The notes under the pieces: generated by a model
What the model was told of the DNA's origin: nothing
Databases searched by the model: none
What the model saw: only the letters and a program-made list of their open reading frames with translations
Translations under genes and position numbers: made by a program
Shown: positions 1 to 9,435 of the stretch, piece by piece
How the letters are laid out: each line of letters opens with the position of its first letter
How positions within the stretch are numbered: position 1 is the first letter of the stretch
Source of the DNA: CADEED01 sp020442965
Lineage (GTDB): Bacteria > Pseudomonadota > Gammaproteobacteria > Steroidobacterales > Steroidobacteraceae
Direction: 5' to 3'
NCBI GenBank assembly: GCA_041395525.1
Contig: JAWLAH010000003.1
Span: forward strand, 186,001-250,000
Length of the DNA: 64,000 nucleotides

Positions 1-883
1 AGACAACTCTTCTCTGCTGCTCGGGGTGGACCTCGAGAAACTCCCGATAGGCCGCGAAGCGTTCCAGCAGACCCTTGCTATAGTCGAGACGATCGACGCC
101 GATCATCAGCGGCATGCCTAACAATCCAGCCTGCATCTGTTTCACGGACGTCGACTTCAACGACTCGGCCGAAGACTTTTCGATGTCCGCGACGTCGACG
201 CCAATCGGAAAAACGCCGGTCATCGTCCGCCGCCCCGCCATTGCCACAGCGCCGTCGGAGCCAACCACCGTCTCACCCCACAGCGCCGTTGCAGTCGCGA
301 GAAAGTTGAGCCGATCACCTTGCGTTTGAAACCCTAACAAGTCAAACGACAACAACGAGCGCATGAGCTGCGGGCACACCGGCAAAGCGCGCAGCACGTC
401 GTACGGCGGAAAGGGGATATGCAAAAAGAATCCGATGCGATTTCGCACCCCGGCATCGTGCAGCTTATGAGCGAGCGGCAACAGATGATAGTCGTGCACC
501 CACACCAGGTCGGTGTCGGTCAGTAACGGCGCGAGGTGGCACGCGAAAAGACTGTTCACCGCATCATAGGCTTGGTACTCGCTCGCGGAATAATGGAACG
601 TTCCCAGGAAAGAATGCAGCAGCGGCCACAGGGTTCCATTCGCAAAGCCATTGTAGTAAGCCGTGTACAGCTCCTCTGGCACGTCGATGGTCGCGTACGT
701 GACCCGATCACGCTCGAGCAACTTTGGCGTGATGTCGGCCGCGTTCGCGACGCAATCGCCGCTGGCCCCGAACCACAGCCCACCGCGCGCGCGCATCGCT
801 GCAAGCACGCCAACCGCAAGGCCACCGGGAGCTGCGGCGCGGCGCGGTATCGTGATTCGATTGGAAACGTTGACGAGCCTCAT
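1..883 (-). CDS. otsA: Trehalose-6-phosphate synthase, C-terminus cut by window edge
   Basis: A GT20 glycosyltransferase that joins UDP-glucose to glucose-6-phosphate, the first step of trehalose synthesis in the cytoplasm. The reverse-strand frame is open from an ATG at 883 to the window edge, about 294 codons. In order I read VSNRI and PGGLAVG at the N-terminus, WVHDYHLLPLA, FFLHIPFP, LLGFQT, and IGVDRLDYSKGL close to the cut end; these are the usual OtsA blocks. Full OtsA proteins are about 450-480 residues, so roughly a third is missing beyond the edge. The gene follows otsB by 23 nt on the same strand, so the two are probably one transcript making trehalose as an osmo- or desiccation protectant. 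The family call is firm. Confidence 0.93.
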   Translation of the reverse strand, partial: MRLVNVSNRITIPRRAAAPGGLAVGVLAAMRARGGLWFGASGDCVANAADITPKLLERDRVTYATIDVPEELYTAYYNGFANGTLWPLLHSFLGTFHYSASEYQAYDAVNSLFACHLAPLLTDTDLVWVHDYHLLPLAHKLHDAGVRNRIGFFLHIPFPPYDVLRALPVCPQLMRSLLSFDLLGFQTQGDRLNFLATATALWGETVVGSDGAVAMAGRRTMTGVFPIGVDVADIEKSSAESLKSTSVKQMQAGLLGMPLMIGVDRLDYSKGLLERFAAYREFLEVHPEQQRRVV

Positions 884-906
884 TGCGTGAATCCTCCGAC
901 GCGCAG

Positions 907-1761
907 CTATTGCGGCGCGCTCGACAAGGCGCCGGACAACTCGCGTAACACGGCCCACACCGCGCTCGGCCCGTCGAGATGCTCGCCTCGTATCGGTTGA
1001 TAGAAATTGGCCGGCAGTCGACTGCGCAATCTATCGCCGACCGTGATTGCCGTTCCACCTGCGCTCGCGACGTACTGCAGCGCCGGCAGGTCGGTGTCGT
1101 CGTCACCGAAGTACCAGGGTCGACGACCCTGAAAGGGTTGCATGCCCAGTAACGACTCGACCGCACTGCCCTTGTCGAAGGAATCGCCGCGCAGTTCCGC
1201 CACCGCAGCGCCCCACTGAATGCGCAGCCCGCTAGCCTCGCGGCCGAGTGTCGTGACAAGCTCGCGAACCTGCTGTTCGCACTCCGGAGCACGTCGATAG
1301 TGTAGCGCAAGGCTCGCGCCCTTGTCCTCGAAATACAGACGCGGATCGCTGGCGACGGCGCGTTGCATCGCGGCACGCACGGTCGCCATCGTCACTGCAT
1401 CGGGTGCTGGCGCGCGGGCGACGAGTCCCGCCGGCGTTCGAATTTCACCGCCGTGAGCACCGACGTGAGCGAACGTGGGGTCGGGAAACAAGCGAGCGAG
1501 ATCTTGCATCGAGCGACCACTAACAATCGCCACCGCGCCGCCTAGTTGTGCGGTCAGTGTATCGAGCAGCTGCCGCATTGCAGGCGAGATCGAGGTCACC
1601 GCGGGCGTCGGCGAGAAGCCGACCAGCGTGCCGTCGACATCGAGGAACAAGGCAATCTGCTGCGGCGCATCGCTGGGTAACAACCGGCTGATCAGCTCGC
1701 GTGCCACCGCTGACGTCTCGGTAGCGCTCGTGTGTGAGCGTGACACGAATGGCTTCTGCAT
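907..1761 (-). CDS. otsB: Trehalose-6-phosphate phosphatase
   Basis: A HAD-superfamily phosphatase that removes phosphate from trehalose-6-phosphate to give trehalose. HAD motif I is FLDVDGTL near the N-terminus, followed by the IVSGRS block (motif II region), VGAHGGE, and a C-terminal YFGDDDTD motif IV, the usual OtsB arrangement. I chose the ATG at 1761 (284 aa) over an in-frame GTG six codons upstream because the extra residues add nothing recognisable. It lies 23 nt upstream of otsA. Phosphatase-first order is less common than otsA-otsB or separate loci but functionally equivalent. Confidence 0.92.
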   Translation of the reverse strand: MQKPFVSRSHTSATETSAVARELISRLLPSDAPQQIALFLDVDGTLVGFSPTPAVTSISPAMRQLLDTLTAQLGGAVAIVSGRSMQDLARLFPDPTFAHVGAHGGEIRTPAGLVARAPAPDAVTMATVRAAMQRAVASDPRLYFEDKGASLALHYRRAPECEQQVRELVTTLGREASGLRIQWGAAVAELRGDSFDKGSAVESLLGMQPFQGRRPWYFGDDDTDLPALQYVASAGGTAITVGDRLRSRLPANFYQPIRGEHLDGPSAVWAVLRELSGALSSAPQ

Positions 1762-1910
1762 GGCAGCATGATACTGCACAGCGTTACCAGGGACCGACAG
1801 CGCGCAATATGTGAACGCGGTAACACTGTTGCGCAGTGAGCGCGTGTCACACTTGCATCACTGTCCACCAAGTTCACCCGAACGTCGATCGGAGCCGATT
1901 GCAACACGCC

Positions 1911-2402
1911 GTGACCCAATCCGAAACCATTCCTGAGCGCACGGTCAGCGCCGACAATCTCGCTGTGGTCACGGATGACGTCACATTGGTCGCCTATCTG
2001 TCCGGCACCTTCGCGCTGTGTTGCTATGACGCGGTGTACGAGTCCGGCGGAATGGTGCATTTGCGCATCGTGCCACCCGGCTGCTTGAACGACCCGACGG
2101 TGACGGACACGACGCTCGCGACCGATTTGCTGTTGCTGGAGCGCTGCATGGTGGATCTGCGTGCGGCAGAGCCCCGCGCGCACCATTGGCAGGCGAAAGT
2201 CATCGCACATCTGCCTGAACAGGACGCGGGACGCCAGCGCTTCGCCTCCATGCGCGATTTCCTGGACGCGTTTCTCCCCGACGCGGGCGTCAAGCTGATC
2301 GGCGTGGAAGAACGTCTCGCAGCGCCCGTCGTCGTGCGCTTCCGACCAACCATGGGCCAGGTGCGCATCCACACCTTCGACTCCGCCAACCCCCGCCGCT
2401 GA
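1911..2402 (+). CDS. CheD-like protein lacking the catalytic cysteine
   Basis: A protein of about 163 aa resembling the CheD family, which deamidates glutamines on chemoreceptors. A CheD-like core can be followed: a strand with ALCCYDAVYESGGMVH (family form roughly LGSC-x-LYD-x(4)-GGMxH), a helix-rich middle, WQAKVIAHL (family AKxFGGA), and a C-terminal GQVRIHTF. The conserved histidine after GGM is kept. The residue aligned with the catalytic cysteine of the GSC motif appears to be Thr (SGTF), so it is probably not an active deamidase. No other chemotaxis gene is in the window. The start is uncertain: GTG at 1911 is proposed, another GTG lies at 1836. The family call is by motif only; it could be a distant paralogue with another role. 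Confidence 0.5.
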   Translation: MTQSETIPERTVSADNLAVVTDDVTLVAYLSGTFALCCYDAVYESGGMVHLRIVPPGCLNDPTVTDTTLATDLLLLERCMVDLRAAEPRAHHWQAKVIAHLPEQDAGRQRFASMRDFLDAFLPDAGVKLIGVEERLAAPVVVRFRPTMGQVRIHTFDSANPRR

Positions 2403-2436
2403 CAAGGCGGCGGGACGAGCATAGGATGCGCGGACT

Positions 2437-4230
2437 ATGCGCACATCGTTTGCTCTGCTTGCTCTGATTGCTGTGCTCTGCGGCGGCCCAACGGTCGCAC
2501 TTGGCGCGACGGTAGCCGCCGACCGGTCCACGCGCGCCACCCCATCGACCGCGCTCGCAGCGTTGTTCGATCGCGCCTGGCAGCGCGATCTGGCTGACGA
2601 CCCATTGGCAGCCAGCTACTTCGGCGACCGCCGCTATGAAGATCGATTGCCCGATTTGTCGGCGCAGGCGATCGCTCGGCGCAATGCCGCCGATCGGCAA
2701 GTCCTCATCGAGTTGGCGGCGATCGATCGCGGCACGCTGCTACCCGATGAACAACTGAGCTACGACCTGTTCCGCCTCGAGTACGCGGGGCGCATCGACG
2801 CGCAGTCCTATAAGCCCTGGCTCTACCAGATACGCCCCAGCGACGGGCCGCAGTCGCTGTCCGAGACGGCCGAATTGTTACCTTTCCAGACCGCCAAGGA
2901 CTACGACAATTGGATAGCTCGGTTGCGGGGGATTGATTCGTATTTGAAGCAATATGAGGAGAATTTGCAGCTAGCGATCCGTGAGCGACGCACCCAGCCA
3001 CGCGTGATCATGGAGAAAGCACTGGCGCAGCTGCAGAAACAGCTCGTCGATCAGCCTGAGGCCAGCCCGTTTTTTGCGCCGTTCAAGCGCATGCCGGAAA
3101 CGATCCCGGAATCAGAACACGAGCGACTGCGGAGCGCCGGGCTCGCTGCGATACGCGAGCGAGTGTTGCCGGCGTATCAACGCTTCGAGACATTTTTTCG
3201 CACTCGCTATCTGCCAGCGACCCGCACCAGCGTCGGGATCTGGGACACCCCGGATGGCGCCGCCTTTTATCGCAACCGTGTCGCGCTACACACGACGACC
3301 CAGATGACGCCCGATGAGATCCACGAAATCGGCCTCCGAGAAGTCGCGCGCATCCGCGGCGAGATGCGGAAGGTGATGGCACAGGTGGGCTGGCGGGGCA
3401 CGCTGCAGGAGTTCTTTGTGCACCTGCGGACCGATCCCAAGTTCTATTTCAAATCCCCGCAGGACCTGTTCGAGGCTTACGCTGCCACCGCCAAGCGCAT
3501 CGACCCCGAACTCGTGCGGTTGTTCGGTGTGTTGCCGCGCATGCCGTACGGTGTGCGGCCGATACCCGACACCAGCGCGCCCAATACCACGACCGCGTAC
3601 TACCAGGGCCCCGCACTCGACGGCTCGCGGGCCGGCTACTTCTACGTGAACCTCTATCGCCCCGAAGTACGGCCCAGGTACGAGATCGAGGTGCTGACAT
3701 CGCACGAAGCCGTGCCCGGGCATCATCTCCAGATCGCGCTCGCGCAGGAACTGAAGTCGCTGCCGCAGTTTCGCCGCAATGCCGGCATCACCGCGTACGT
3801 TGAAGGCTGGGGGTTGTACTCAGAGAGCCTCGGCGCGGAGCTCGGACTCTACCAGGACCCGTACTCCTACTTCGGCTACCTGACCTACGACATGTGGCGC
3901 GCCGTGCGCCTGGTTGTCGATACCGGCATTCACGCCAAGAAATGGACCCGCCAGCAGGCGATCGACTATTTCAAAGACAACGCCGCCAAGACCGAGGCTG
4001 ACATCGTCAACGAGATCGATCGGTATATCTCCTGGCCCGGTCAGGCGCTCGCTTACAAGATCGGCCAGCTGCGAATTCGCGCACTGCGCACCGAGGCTGA
4101 GCAGACGCTGGGCGGCAAATTCGACATCCGCGCGTTTCACGATCAATTGTTAGGAGCTGGTGCGTTGCCGCTCGACGTGCTGGAGCAGCGGATGCGGCAA
4201 TGGCTTGTCAAGGCGCAGACGCAGCAGTAA
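2437..4230 (+). CDS. Secreted DUF885 family metal-dependent hydrolase
   Basis: A 597-residue protein with an N-terminal signal peptide (MRTS, then a hydrophobic run, with a cleavage-like site near residues 24-28). It matches the DUF885 family, poorly characterised proteins of about 600 aa with a zincin-like motif. The key block is HEAVPGHHLQ with its first His at residue 423, followed about 40 residues later by EGWGLYSE, which likely supplies the third metal ligand. Other family blocks are YYQGPALDGSRAG and the C-terminal WPGQALAYKIGQ. Inferred to be a periplasmic or exported peptidase-like enzyme; the substrate is not known from sequence. It stands alone and converges on the lipoprotein gene at 4274. 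Confidence 0.85.
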   Translation: MRTSFALLALIAVLCGGPTVALGATVAADRSTRATPSTALAALFDRAWQRDLADDPLAASYFGDRRYEDRLPDLSAQAIARRNAADRQVLIELAAIDRGTLLPDEQLSYDLFRLEYAGRIDAQSYKPWLYQIRPSDGPQSLSETAELLPFQTAKDYDNWIARLRGIDSYLKQYEENLQLAIRERRTQPRVIMEKALAQLQKQLVDQPEASPFFAPFKRMPETIPESEHERLRSAGLAAIRERVLPAYQRFETFFRTRYLPATRTSVGIWDTPDGAAFYRNRVALHTTTQMTPDEIHEIGLREVARIRGEMRKVMAQVGWRGTLQEFFVHLRTDPKFYFKSPQDLFEAYAATAKRIDPELVRLFGVLPRMPYGVRPIPDTSAPNTTTAYYQGPALDGSRAGYFYVNLYRPEVRPRYEIEVLTSHEAVPGHHLQIALAQELKSLPQFRRNAGITAYVEGWGLYSESLGAELGLYQDPYSYFGYLTYDMWRAVRLVVDTGIHAKKWTRQQAIDYFKDNAAKTEADIVNEIDRYISWPGQALAYKIGQLRIRALRTEAEQTLGGKFDIRAFHDQLLGAGALPLDVLEQRMRQWLVKAQTQQ

Positions 4231-4273
4231 CGCACCGCCGTGGGAAGCGGACGCAGCAGCGCAGTTGTGGCGG

Positions 4274-5920
4274 CTACTCGAGCGTCAGATCCTTGGAATA
4301 AGTGACGTTCAGCACGTTGTCATACCAGCCGCGTACCGCAGGCTTCACGAGGTGTTTGTTCACGTAGAAGTACAGGGGTATCAATGGATGGTCGGCGAGC
4401 ATCAGGCGCTCGGCTTCCTCCAGGATCTGGCGGCGCGTGGTCAAGCCGGCCGCGGCCGCAGCTTTGGCGAGCAGCGCATCGTACGCGGGGTTCTTATAGC
4501 CCACCGTATTGATGCCGAAGTCGCTCTTCAGATACTGCGCATAGGTGTAGGCATCGTTGTAGTCACCAGCCCAGGAGAGCCGAAACATGTCGACTCGGTG
4601 CGCGTTGATATCGGCCAGCAATGATTTGACCTCCACAGCTACCAACTTGGCCTCAACGCCCAGCGCTTCCTTCCACATCGAGGCAACGGCAATCGCTACC
4701 TTGTTGTGCATCTCGCCGCTGTTGTAGCGCAACTCGAAGCGCGCCGGTTTGGCGACTGAGAAGCCGGCCTCGCGGTACAATTGGCGCGCGGTCGCAATGC
4801 GCTCCTGCATCGGCTGGTCCGCATAGTCGAAGCTCTGCGAGCCGTAGTCGTGCGTACCAACGGGCACCCAACCATTCGCGGGTGTTTCGCCGACGCGCAG
4901 CACGGTGTCCGCGAGTCGATCGCGGTCGATGACCATCGACAGTGCCTGGCGCAACTTTGGATTGTTAGCGAATAACGGGCGGTCGAGATTGAAGCCGTAG
5001 AAATACGTGTTCATCTGCGGCGAGACATGCAGTTCCGACCGCAGGTTCTGCTGGATCCAGGTGAACTGGCCGCGCGGAACCACGAAGGTGATATGCAGTT
5101 CGCCGGCACGATAGGCCCGTAACTCGGCGTTCTCGTCCACGAAAATGCGATAACGCACGCCATCGATCTGGTTGTGCGCATTGCCCCGATAGTGCGGGTT
5201 GCGTTGCAGGGTGATCGAAGATCCTTCGATCCAATCCGCGAGGGTGAAGGCGCCATTCGAAACCAGCTTGCCGGGACGGGCGAATTCCTGGGCGCCCGCC
5301 GCGAGCGATGGCCGATGCACCGGGCAGGTGCTGGGATGCGCCAGCACTCCCGGTAGGTAGGGAGCGCGCGTCGGTAGTCTGATGATCACGGTTGCATCAT
5401 CCGGCGCCGCAACACCCAGCGCAGTCGGCGGCTCCTTCCCGGCGATGATCTGCCCGGCGTTCTCGATCACATCGACCACCTGCGCATACTGCGACGCAGT
5501 GGCTGGATCCACCAACCGCTGCAGGCCGGCGACGAAGTCGGCTGCGACGAGCGGATCGCCATTGGACCACGCGAGAGCGGGACGCAGCTTGAACGTGTAG
5601 ACGCGACCATCGTCGCTCACCGTCCAGTCGCTGGCCGCGCCCGCGACCGGCGCCGCGTCGGGCCCGAGCGCTGTCAGACACTCGAACAGATCGCGTAACA
5701 CAGCATGTGCCTCGATCAGCCGCGCCTTCTGCGGATCGAGTGAATCGGGGCCCGGACCGATACCCCGTAGCAGGATCTTGGGTTGCGTTGCGGTCGCGGT
5801 GAGCTGGTCAGTCGCTTCTGCAGTCGGCTCCCGAGTACAGCCCAGGAGCGCCGCGGCAAGCAACAAACAAGGCGCGGCAACTGCCACGCCAAGCCGGCGC
5901 CTCTCAGGCCGCACGCGCAC
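4274..5920 (-). CDS. OppA-type peptide ABC transporter substrate-binding lipoprotein
   Basis: A 548-residue family 5 extracellular solute-binding protein. The N-terminus is a lipoprotein signal, with positive residues, a hydrophobic stretch and the lipobox LLGC (Cys28). The body has the SBP_bac_5 features: PDSLDPQKA near the start, PALAWSNGDPLVAADF, and a YFYGFNLDRPLFANNPKLRQAL block. It would bind oligopeptides in the periplasm and deliver them to an ABC permease, but no permease or ATPase gene adjoins it. Its start overlaps the last 17 nt of mnmG, so it is probably translated from the mnmG transcript. This is an unusual partner, since rsmG and parAB usually follow mnmG near the origin. Confidence 0.9.
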   Translation of the reverse strand: MRVRPERRRLGVAVAAPCLLLAAALLGCTREPTAEATDQLTATATQPKILLRGIGPGPDSLDPQKARLIEAHAVLRDLFECLTALGPDAAPVAGAASDWTVSDDGRVYTFKLRPALAWSNGDPLVAADFVAGLQRLVDPATASQYAQVVDVIENAGQIIAGKEPPTALGVAAPDDATVIIRLPTRAPYLPGVLAHPSTCPVHRPSLAAGAQEFARPGKLVSNGAFTLADWIEGSSITLQRNPHYRGNAHNQIDGVRYRIFVDENAELRAYRAGELHITFVVPRGQFTWIQQNLRSELHVSPQMNTYFYGFNLDRPLFANNPKLRQALSMVIDRDRLADTVLRVGETPANGWVPVGTHDYGSQSFDYADQPMQERIATARQLYREAGFSVAKPARFELRYNSGEMHNKVAIAVASMWKEALGVEAKLVAVEVKSLLADINAHRVDMFRLSWAGDYNDAYTYAQYLKSDFGINTVGYKNPAYDALLAKAAAAAGLTTRRQILEEAERLMLADHPLIPLYFYVNKHLVKPAVRGWYDNVLNVTYSKDLTLE

Positions 5921-7823
5921 GCTTCTTGAGATGCACTAACAGGATTGAAATGGCGGCCGGCGTCACGCCCGGCGTGCGCGCCGCCTGACCGAGGGTGAGT
6001 GGCCGCGCTTCGGCGAGGCGCTGCCGGACCTCCATCGAAAGCCCCGCAACCAGCCCGTAGTCGATATCCACTGGCAAGGGCAGCTCTTCACTGCGACGCT
6101 GGCGCTCGATCTCCTCTTGCTGCCGCTCGATATAGCCTGAGTACTTGGCCGCCACTTCGAGTTGCAGCGCGATCTGCGGCGCGAGGCGGTCGTCTTGGCC
6201 GATAGCAACACTCGCACCAACACTGTCGCCGTCGGCGGCACCGATCAGCTCAAGGACATCGTGATACTGCACTTCCGGCCGGCATAACAACTCGAACGCA
6301 GTGAGATCGCGGCTCAGGGGTACGTCGAGCACGCGTTCCGTCCACTGCGACGGAATCTGCTGCGGCTTGAGTCGCGTGCGCCGAAACCGCTCCAGCTCCG
6401 CTTGTGACGCGTCGCGCTTGGCGCTGAAAAACGCCCACCGGTCGTCGTCTACCAACCCCAGCTCACGCCCGACAGGCGTGAGACGCAGATCGGCGTTGTC
6501 CTCGCGCAGCAACAACCGGTGCTCCGCCCGGCTGGTGAACATGCGGTAGGGCTCGCGCGTGCCGCGCGTGACGAGATCGTCGATGAGCACACCGACATAG
6601 GATTCGTTGCGCTTCGGGACAAACGCTGCCTCACCGCGCACCGCGCGCGCCGCGTTGATGCCGGCGACGACGCCCTGCGCCGCCGCTTCCTCGTAGCCCG
6701 TCGTGCCATTGATCTGGCCGGCAAAGTACAGCCCCGCGATGAACTTGGTCTCGAGCGTCGGCGCGAGATCGCGCGGATCGAAATAGTCGTACTCGATCGC
6801 ATAACCAGGGCGCGTAATGTGCGCTTGCTCGAATCCGCGGATGCTGCGCACGAACTCATACTGCACATCGAATGGCAGACTCGTCGAAATACCGTTCGGA
6901 TAGACCTCGTGAGTATTGAGACCTTCGGGTTCGATGAAGATCTGATGCGAGGTCTTGTCAGCGAACCGAACAACCTTGTCTTCTACCGAAGGACAGTAAC
7001 GCGGGCCTACACCCTCGATCTGACCGGTAAACAACGGCGAGCGATCCGTCGCCGCCCGAATGAGATCGTGCGTGTGCTCGTTAGTCGCCGTGATATGGCA
7101 CGGCGCCTGTTTTGGGTGCTCGTCCGCCCGACCGAGAAATGAGAACACTGGCTGAGGCTCGTCGCTCCACTGCGGTTCGAGTTCCGAATAGTCGATGCTC
7201 CGGCCATCGATGCGAGGCGGTGTGCCGGTCTTGAGCCGTCCGACCCGCAAGGGCAATGCCCGTAGCCGCTCGGCCAACTTGTTAGACGGTGGATCGCCTG
7301 CGCGACCGCCCTGGTAGTTATCCATGCCGACGTGAATGCGGCCACCCAGGAATGTACCGACCGTCAGTACGACAGCCGGCGCCTCGAATACGATGCCGGT
7401 CAGCGTAACGACCCCGCGGACGCGATCACGCTCGATGGCGAGGTCTGCACATTCCTGCTGGAACAGCGAAAGATTCGGCTGGTTCTCGAGCAAGCTGCGG
7501 ATCGCGGCTTTGTAGAGTTGCCGATCAGCCTGCGCGCGCGTCGCGCGCACGGCCGGCCCCTTGCTGGCATTCAACGTCCGAAATTGGATACCGGCACGAT
7601 CTGTCGCGCGCGCCATCGCGCCGCCCAACGCGTCGATCTCGCGGACCAGATGCCCTTTGCCGATGCCGCCGATCGCCGGGTTGCAACTCATCTGCCCTAA
7701 CGTCTCGATGCTCTGCGTCAGCAGGAGGGTCCTGCGACCCATGCGTGCGGCCGCCAGCGCGGCCTCGGTGCCGGCATGGCCGCCGCCGATCACGATCACA
7801 TCGAAAGAATGAGCAAAACGCAC
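5904..7823 (-). CDS. mnmG: tRNA uridine-5-carboxymethylaminomethyl modification enzyme MnmG (GidA)
   Basis: An FAD-dependent protein that works with MnmE to install the cmnm5 group on U34 of certain tRNAs. At 639 aa it has full family length. The N-terminal dinucleotide fold is IVIGGGHAGTEAA, followed by the signature GQMSCNPAIGGIGKGHLV; the second signature PRYCPSIEDK-type block reads PRYCPSVEDKVVRF, and GQINGTTGYEEAAAQG is present. The C-terminal helical MnmE-binding region ends in RARAA. Its partner mnmE lies 4 kb away on the same strand, with a hydrolase, an ABC exporter and a zincin gene between them. A 136-bp gap separates its start from the divergent hydrolase gene and must hold both promoters. 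Confidence 0.97.
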   Translation of the reverse strand: MRFAHSFDVIVIGGGHAGTEAALAAARMGRRTLLLTQSIETLGQMSCNPAIGGIGKGHLVREIDALGGAMARATDRAGIQFRTLNASKGPAVRATRAQADRQLYKAAIRSLLENQPNLSLFQQECADLAIERDRVRGVVTLTGIVFEAPAVVLTVGTFLGGRIHVGMDNYQGGRAGDPPSNKLAERLRALPLRVGRLKTGTPPRIDGRSIDYSELEPQWSDEPQPVFSFLGRADEHPKQAPCHITATNEHTHDLIRAATDRSPLFTGQIEGVGPRYCPSVEDKVVRFADKTSHQIFIEPEGLNTHEVYPNGISTSLPFDVQYEFVRSIRGFEQAHITRPGYAIEYDYFDPRDLAPTLETKFIAGLYFAGQINGTTGYEEAAAQGVVAGINAARAVRGEAAFVPKRNESYVGVLIDDLVTRGTREPYRMFTSRAEHRLLLREDNADLRLTPVGRELGLVDDDRWAFFSAKRDASQAELERFRRTRLKPQQIPSQWTERVLDVPLSRDLTAFELLCRPEVQYHDVLELIGAADGDSVGASVAIGQDDRLAPQIALQLEVAAKYSGYIERQQEEIERQRRSEELPLPVDIDYGLVAGLSMEVRQRLAEARPLTLGQAARTPGVTPAAISILLVHLKKRARAA

Positions 7824-7959
7824 GAGCTGTCCGTTGAATCAGGTACTTGACGCTACCGACCATTGTAGGGTTTGGCGGCCGACGCGCCAACTTGTCGCGG
7901 ACCGGGATACCGCAACTCGCCGAGCGGCAGCGGCGGGCCATCGTGTATCGTTGTCCGCA

Positions 7960-9435
7960 ATGCACAAGACCCTTTGCGTCAGCCTGCTGGTAGGCTGCTT
8001 GCTCGGCAACCTCGCGGCGGCAACCGACCACACCGCACACCTGTCACTCACACCGTGCCGCGTTGACGGTCCTGCCCGCATACAGGCCGTCGCTGCCGAG
8101 TGTGGCACGCTGGTCGTCCCCGAGAATTACTCGCTACGGAACGGCCGGCAGATCGGCTTGCATGTTGCGCGCATCCGCGCCGTCAACCAGCATCCGGCGT
8201 CCGATCCGCTCGTGGTCATTGCCGGCGGTCCGGGGATGGCGTCGACGAGCTTCTACCCCGGTGTCGCCTCCGCATTCGGCCGCATCCGACGCGACCGCGA
8301 CATTTTGTTACTGGATCAGCGCGGCACCGGCAAATCGAACCCGCTTGATTGCGAGTTCGACGACCAGGACCTGATTGACCCGGACTCGGTCGATATCGCC
8401 GCCGTCACCAGGAAATGTCGTGATGATCTCGCCACACACGCCGACCTCGCGCAGTACACCACCAGCGTCGCGGTGCGCGATCTCGAGGTACTGCGCCGTG
8501 CGCTGGGCTACCCAAAGTTCAACCTCTACGGTGTCTCCTATGGCACGCGCGTCGCACAGCACTATGCGCGCCGCTATCCGGAAACGACGCGCGCGCTGAT
8601 CCTCGATGGGGTTGTCGACCCGTCACTGATACTCGGGCCCAACATGGCCCTCGATGCAGAAGCTGCTCTGCAGCGCATCTTCGCTCGCTGTGTCGCTGAC
8701 CCGCCGTGCAAGGCCGCGTTCGGTGATCCGACTAACGATTATCATGCCTTGTGGGCGGCGCTCGCTAACAAGCGAGTCAAGGTGACCTTGGCCGATCCTA
8801 CCAACGGAGCCGGGCGCCAGCTCGAGTTCGGTCAACCACATCTGTCCGCCGTGCTGCGCCTCGCGAGCTACGATCCCACCCAGGCGGCGCTGTTGCCACT
8901 CGCGCTCAAGCTTGCGAATCGCGTCGGTGATTTCGTGCCGCTTGCCGCACAGTTCCTGCTGATCAGTCGCTCGCTCGATAGCACGTTCGCGTACGGCATG
9001 CACAACAGCGTCGCCTGTTCCGAGGACGCCGCAGACATCGATCTCGAGGCGCTGCCACACGCGGCACTTGCCGCTACTTACCTGGGTTTCAGGCAGGTCG
9101 AGCAGCTTGTCGCGATGTGCCGTGAATGGCCGCGGGGTGTGGTCGACAGCGATCTGCACGCACCGCTTAAGAGTACGGCCGCCGCGCTGTTGTTATCCGG
9201 CGGAGACGATCCGGTGACGCCGCCCGTTTATGCGGCAAGAGCCAAGCACGCGTTCCCGGACAGTCTGCATCTGATCCTGCCCGGCTTCGGCCATGGTCAG
9301 CTCACCGCGCCTTGTGTCGATAGAATCATGGCGGAATTTCTCACCGCGGGTTCCGCCAGAGCGCTCGACGTGAGCTGCGTCAACAAGCTGACGCCGGCAC
9401 CGTTCTTTCTTTCGCCGGCAGGTCCCGCGCCATGA
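7960..9435 (+). CDS. Exported alpha/beta hydrolase, TAP-like peptidase family
   Basis: A 491-residue alpha/beta hydrolase starting at the ATG at 7960 with a signal peptide (hydrophobic core after KTL, Ala-rich cleavage region). Family blocks: oxyanion IAGGPGMAS, LLLDQRGTGKSN, the nucleophile elbow GVSYG with Ser193, and a C-terminal TAP-like domain with SGGDDPVTPP (acid) and GFGHGQL (His). This pattern is typical of tripeptidyl-aminopeptidase-like or proline-iminopeptidase-like hydrolases acting outside the cytoplasm. Its stop overlaps the start of the ABC ATPase gene by 4 nt, so hydrolase and exporter are translationally coupled, which suggests a shared substrate or stress. In-frame codons upstream of 7960 are not needed. 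Confidence 0.88.
   Translation: MHKTLCVSLLVGCLLGNLAAATDHTAHLSLTPCRVDGPARIQAVAAECGTLVVPENYSLRNGRQIGLHVARIRAVNQHPASDPLVVIAGGPGMASTSFYPGVASAFGRIRRDRDILLLDQRGTGKSNPLDCEFDDQDLIDPDSVDIAAVTRKCRDDLATHADLAQYTTSVAVRDLEVLRRALGYPKFNLYGVSYGTRVAQHYARRYPETTRALILDGVVDPSLILGPNMALDAEAALQRIFARCVADPPCKAAFGDPTNDYHALWAALANKRVKVTLADPTNGAGRQLEFGQPHLSAVLRLASYDPTQAALLPLALKLANRVGDFVPLAAQFLLISRSLDSTFAYGMHNSVACSEDAADIDLEALPHAALAATYLGFRQVEQLVAMCREWPRGVVDSDLHAPLKSTAAALLLSGGDDPVTPPVYAARAKHAFPDSLHLILPGFGHGQLTAPCVDRIMAEFLTAGSARALDVSCVNKLTPAPFFLSPAGPAP

Noticed and set aside
1780..1910. Possible RNA gene in the gap between otsB and the CheD-like gene
   Set aside because: Short inverted repeats exist but no consistent secondary structure or promoter could be recognised.
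4231..4273. Terminator between the DUF885 gene and the lipoprotein gene
   Set aside because: GC-rich but no convincing stem with a T tract in the 43-bp convergent gap.
7525..8040. Reverse open frame spanning the mnmG start and upstream gap
   Set aside because: Out of frame with mnmG; it would remove the divergent promoter region and has no motif.
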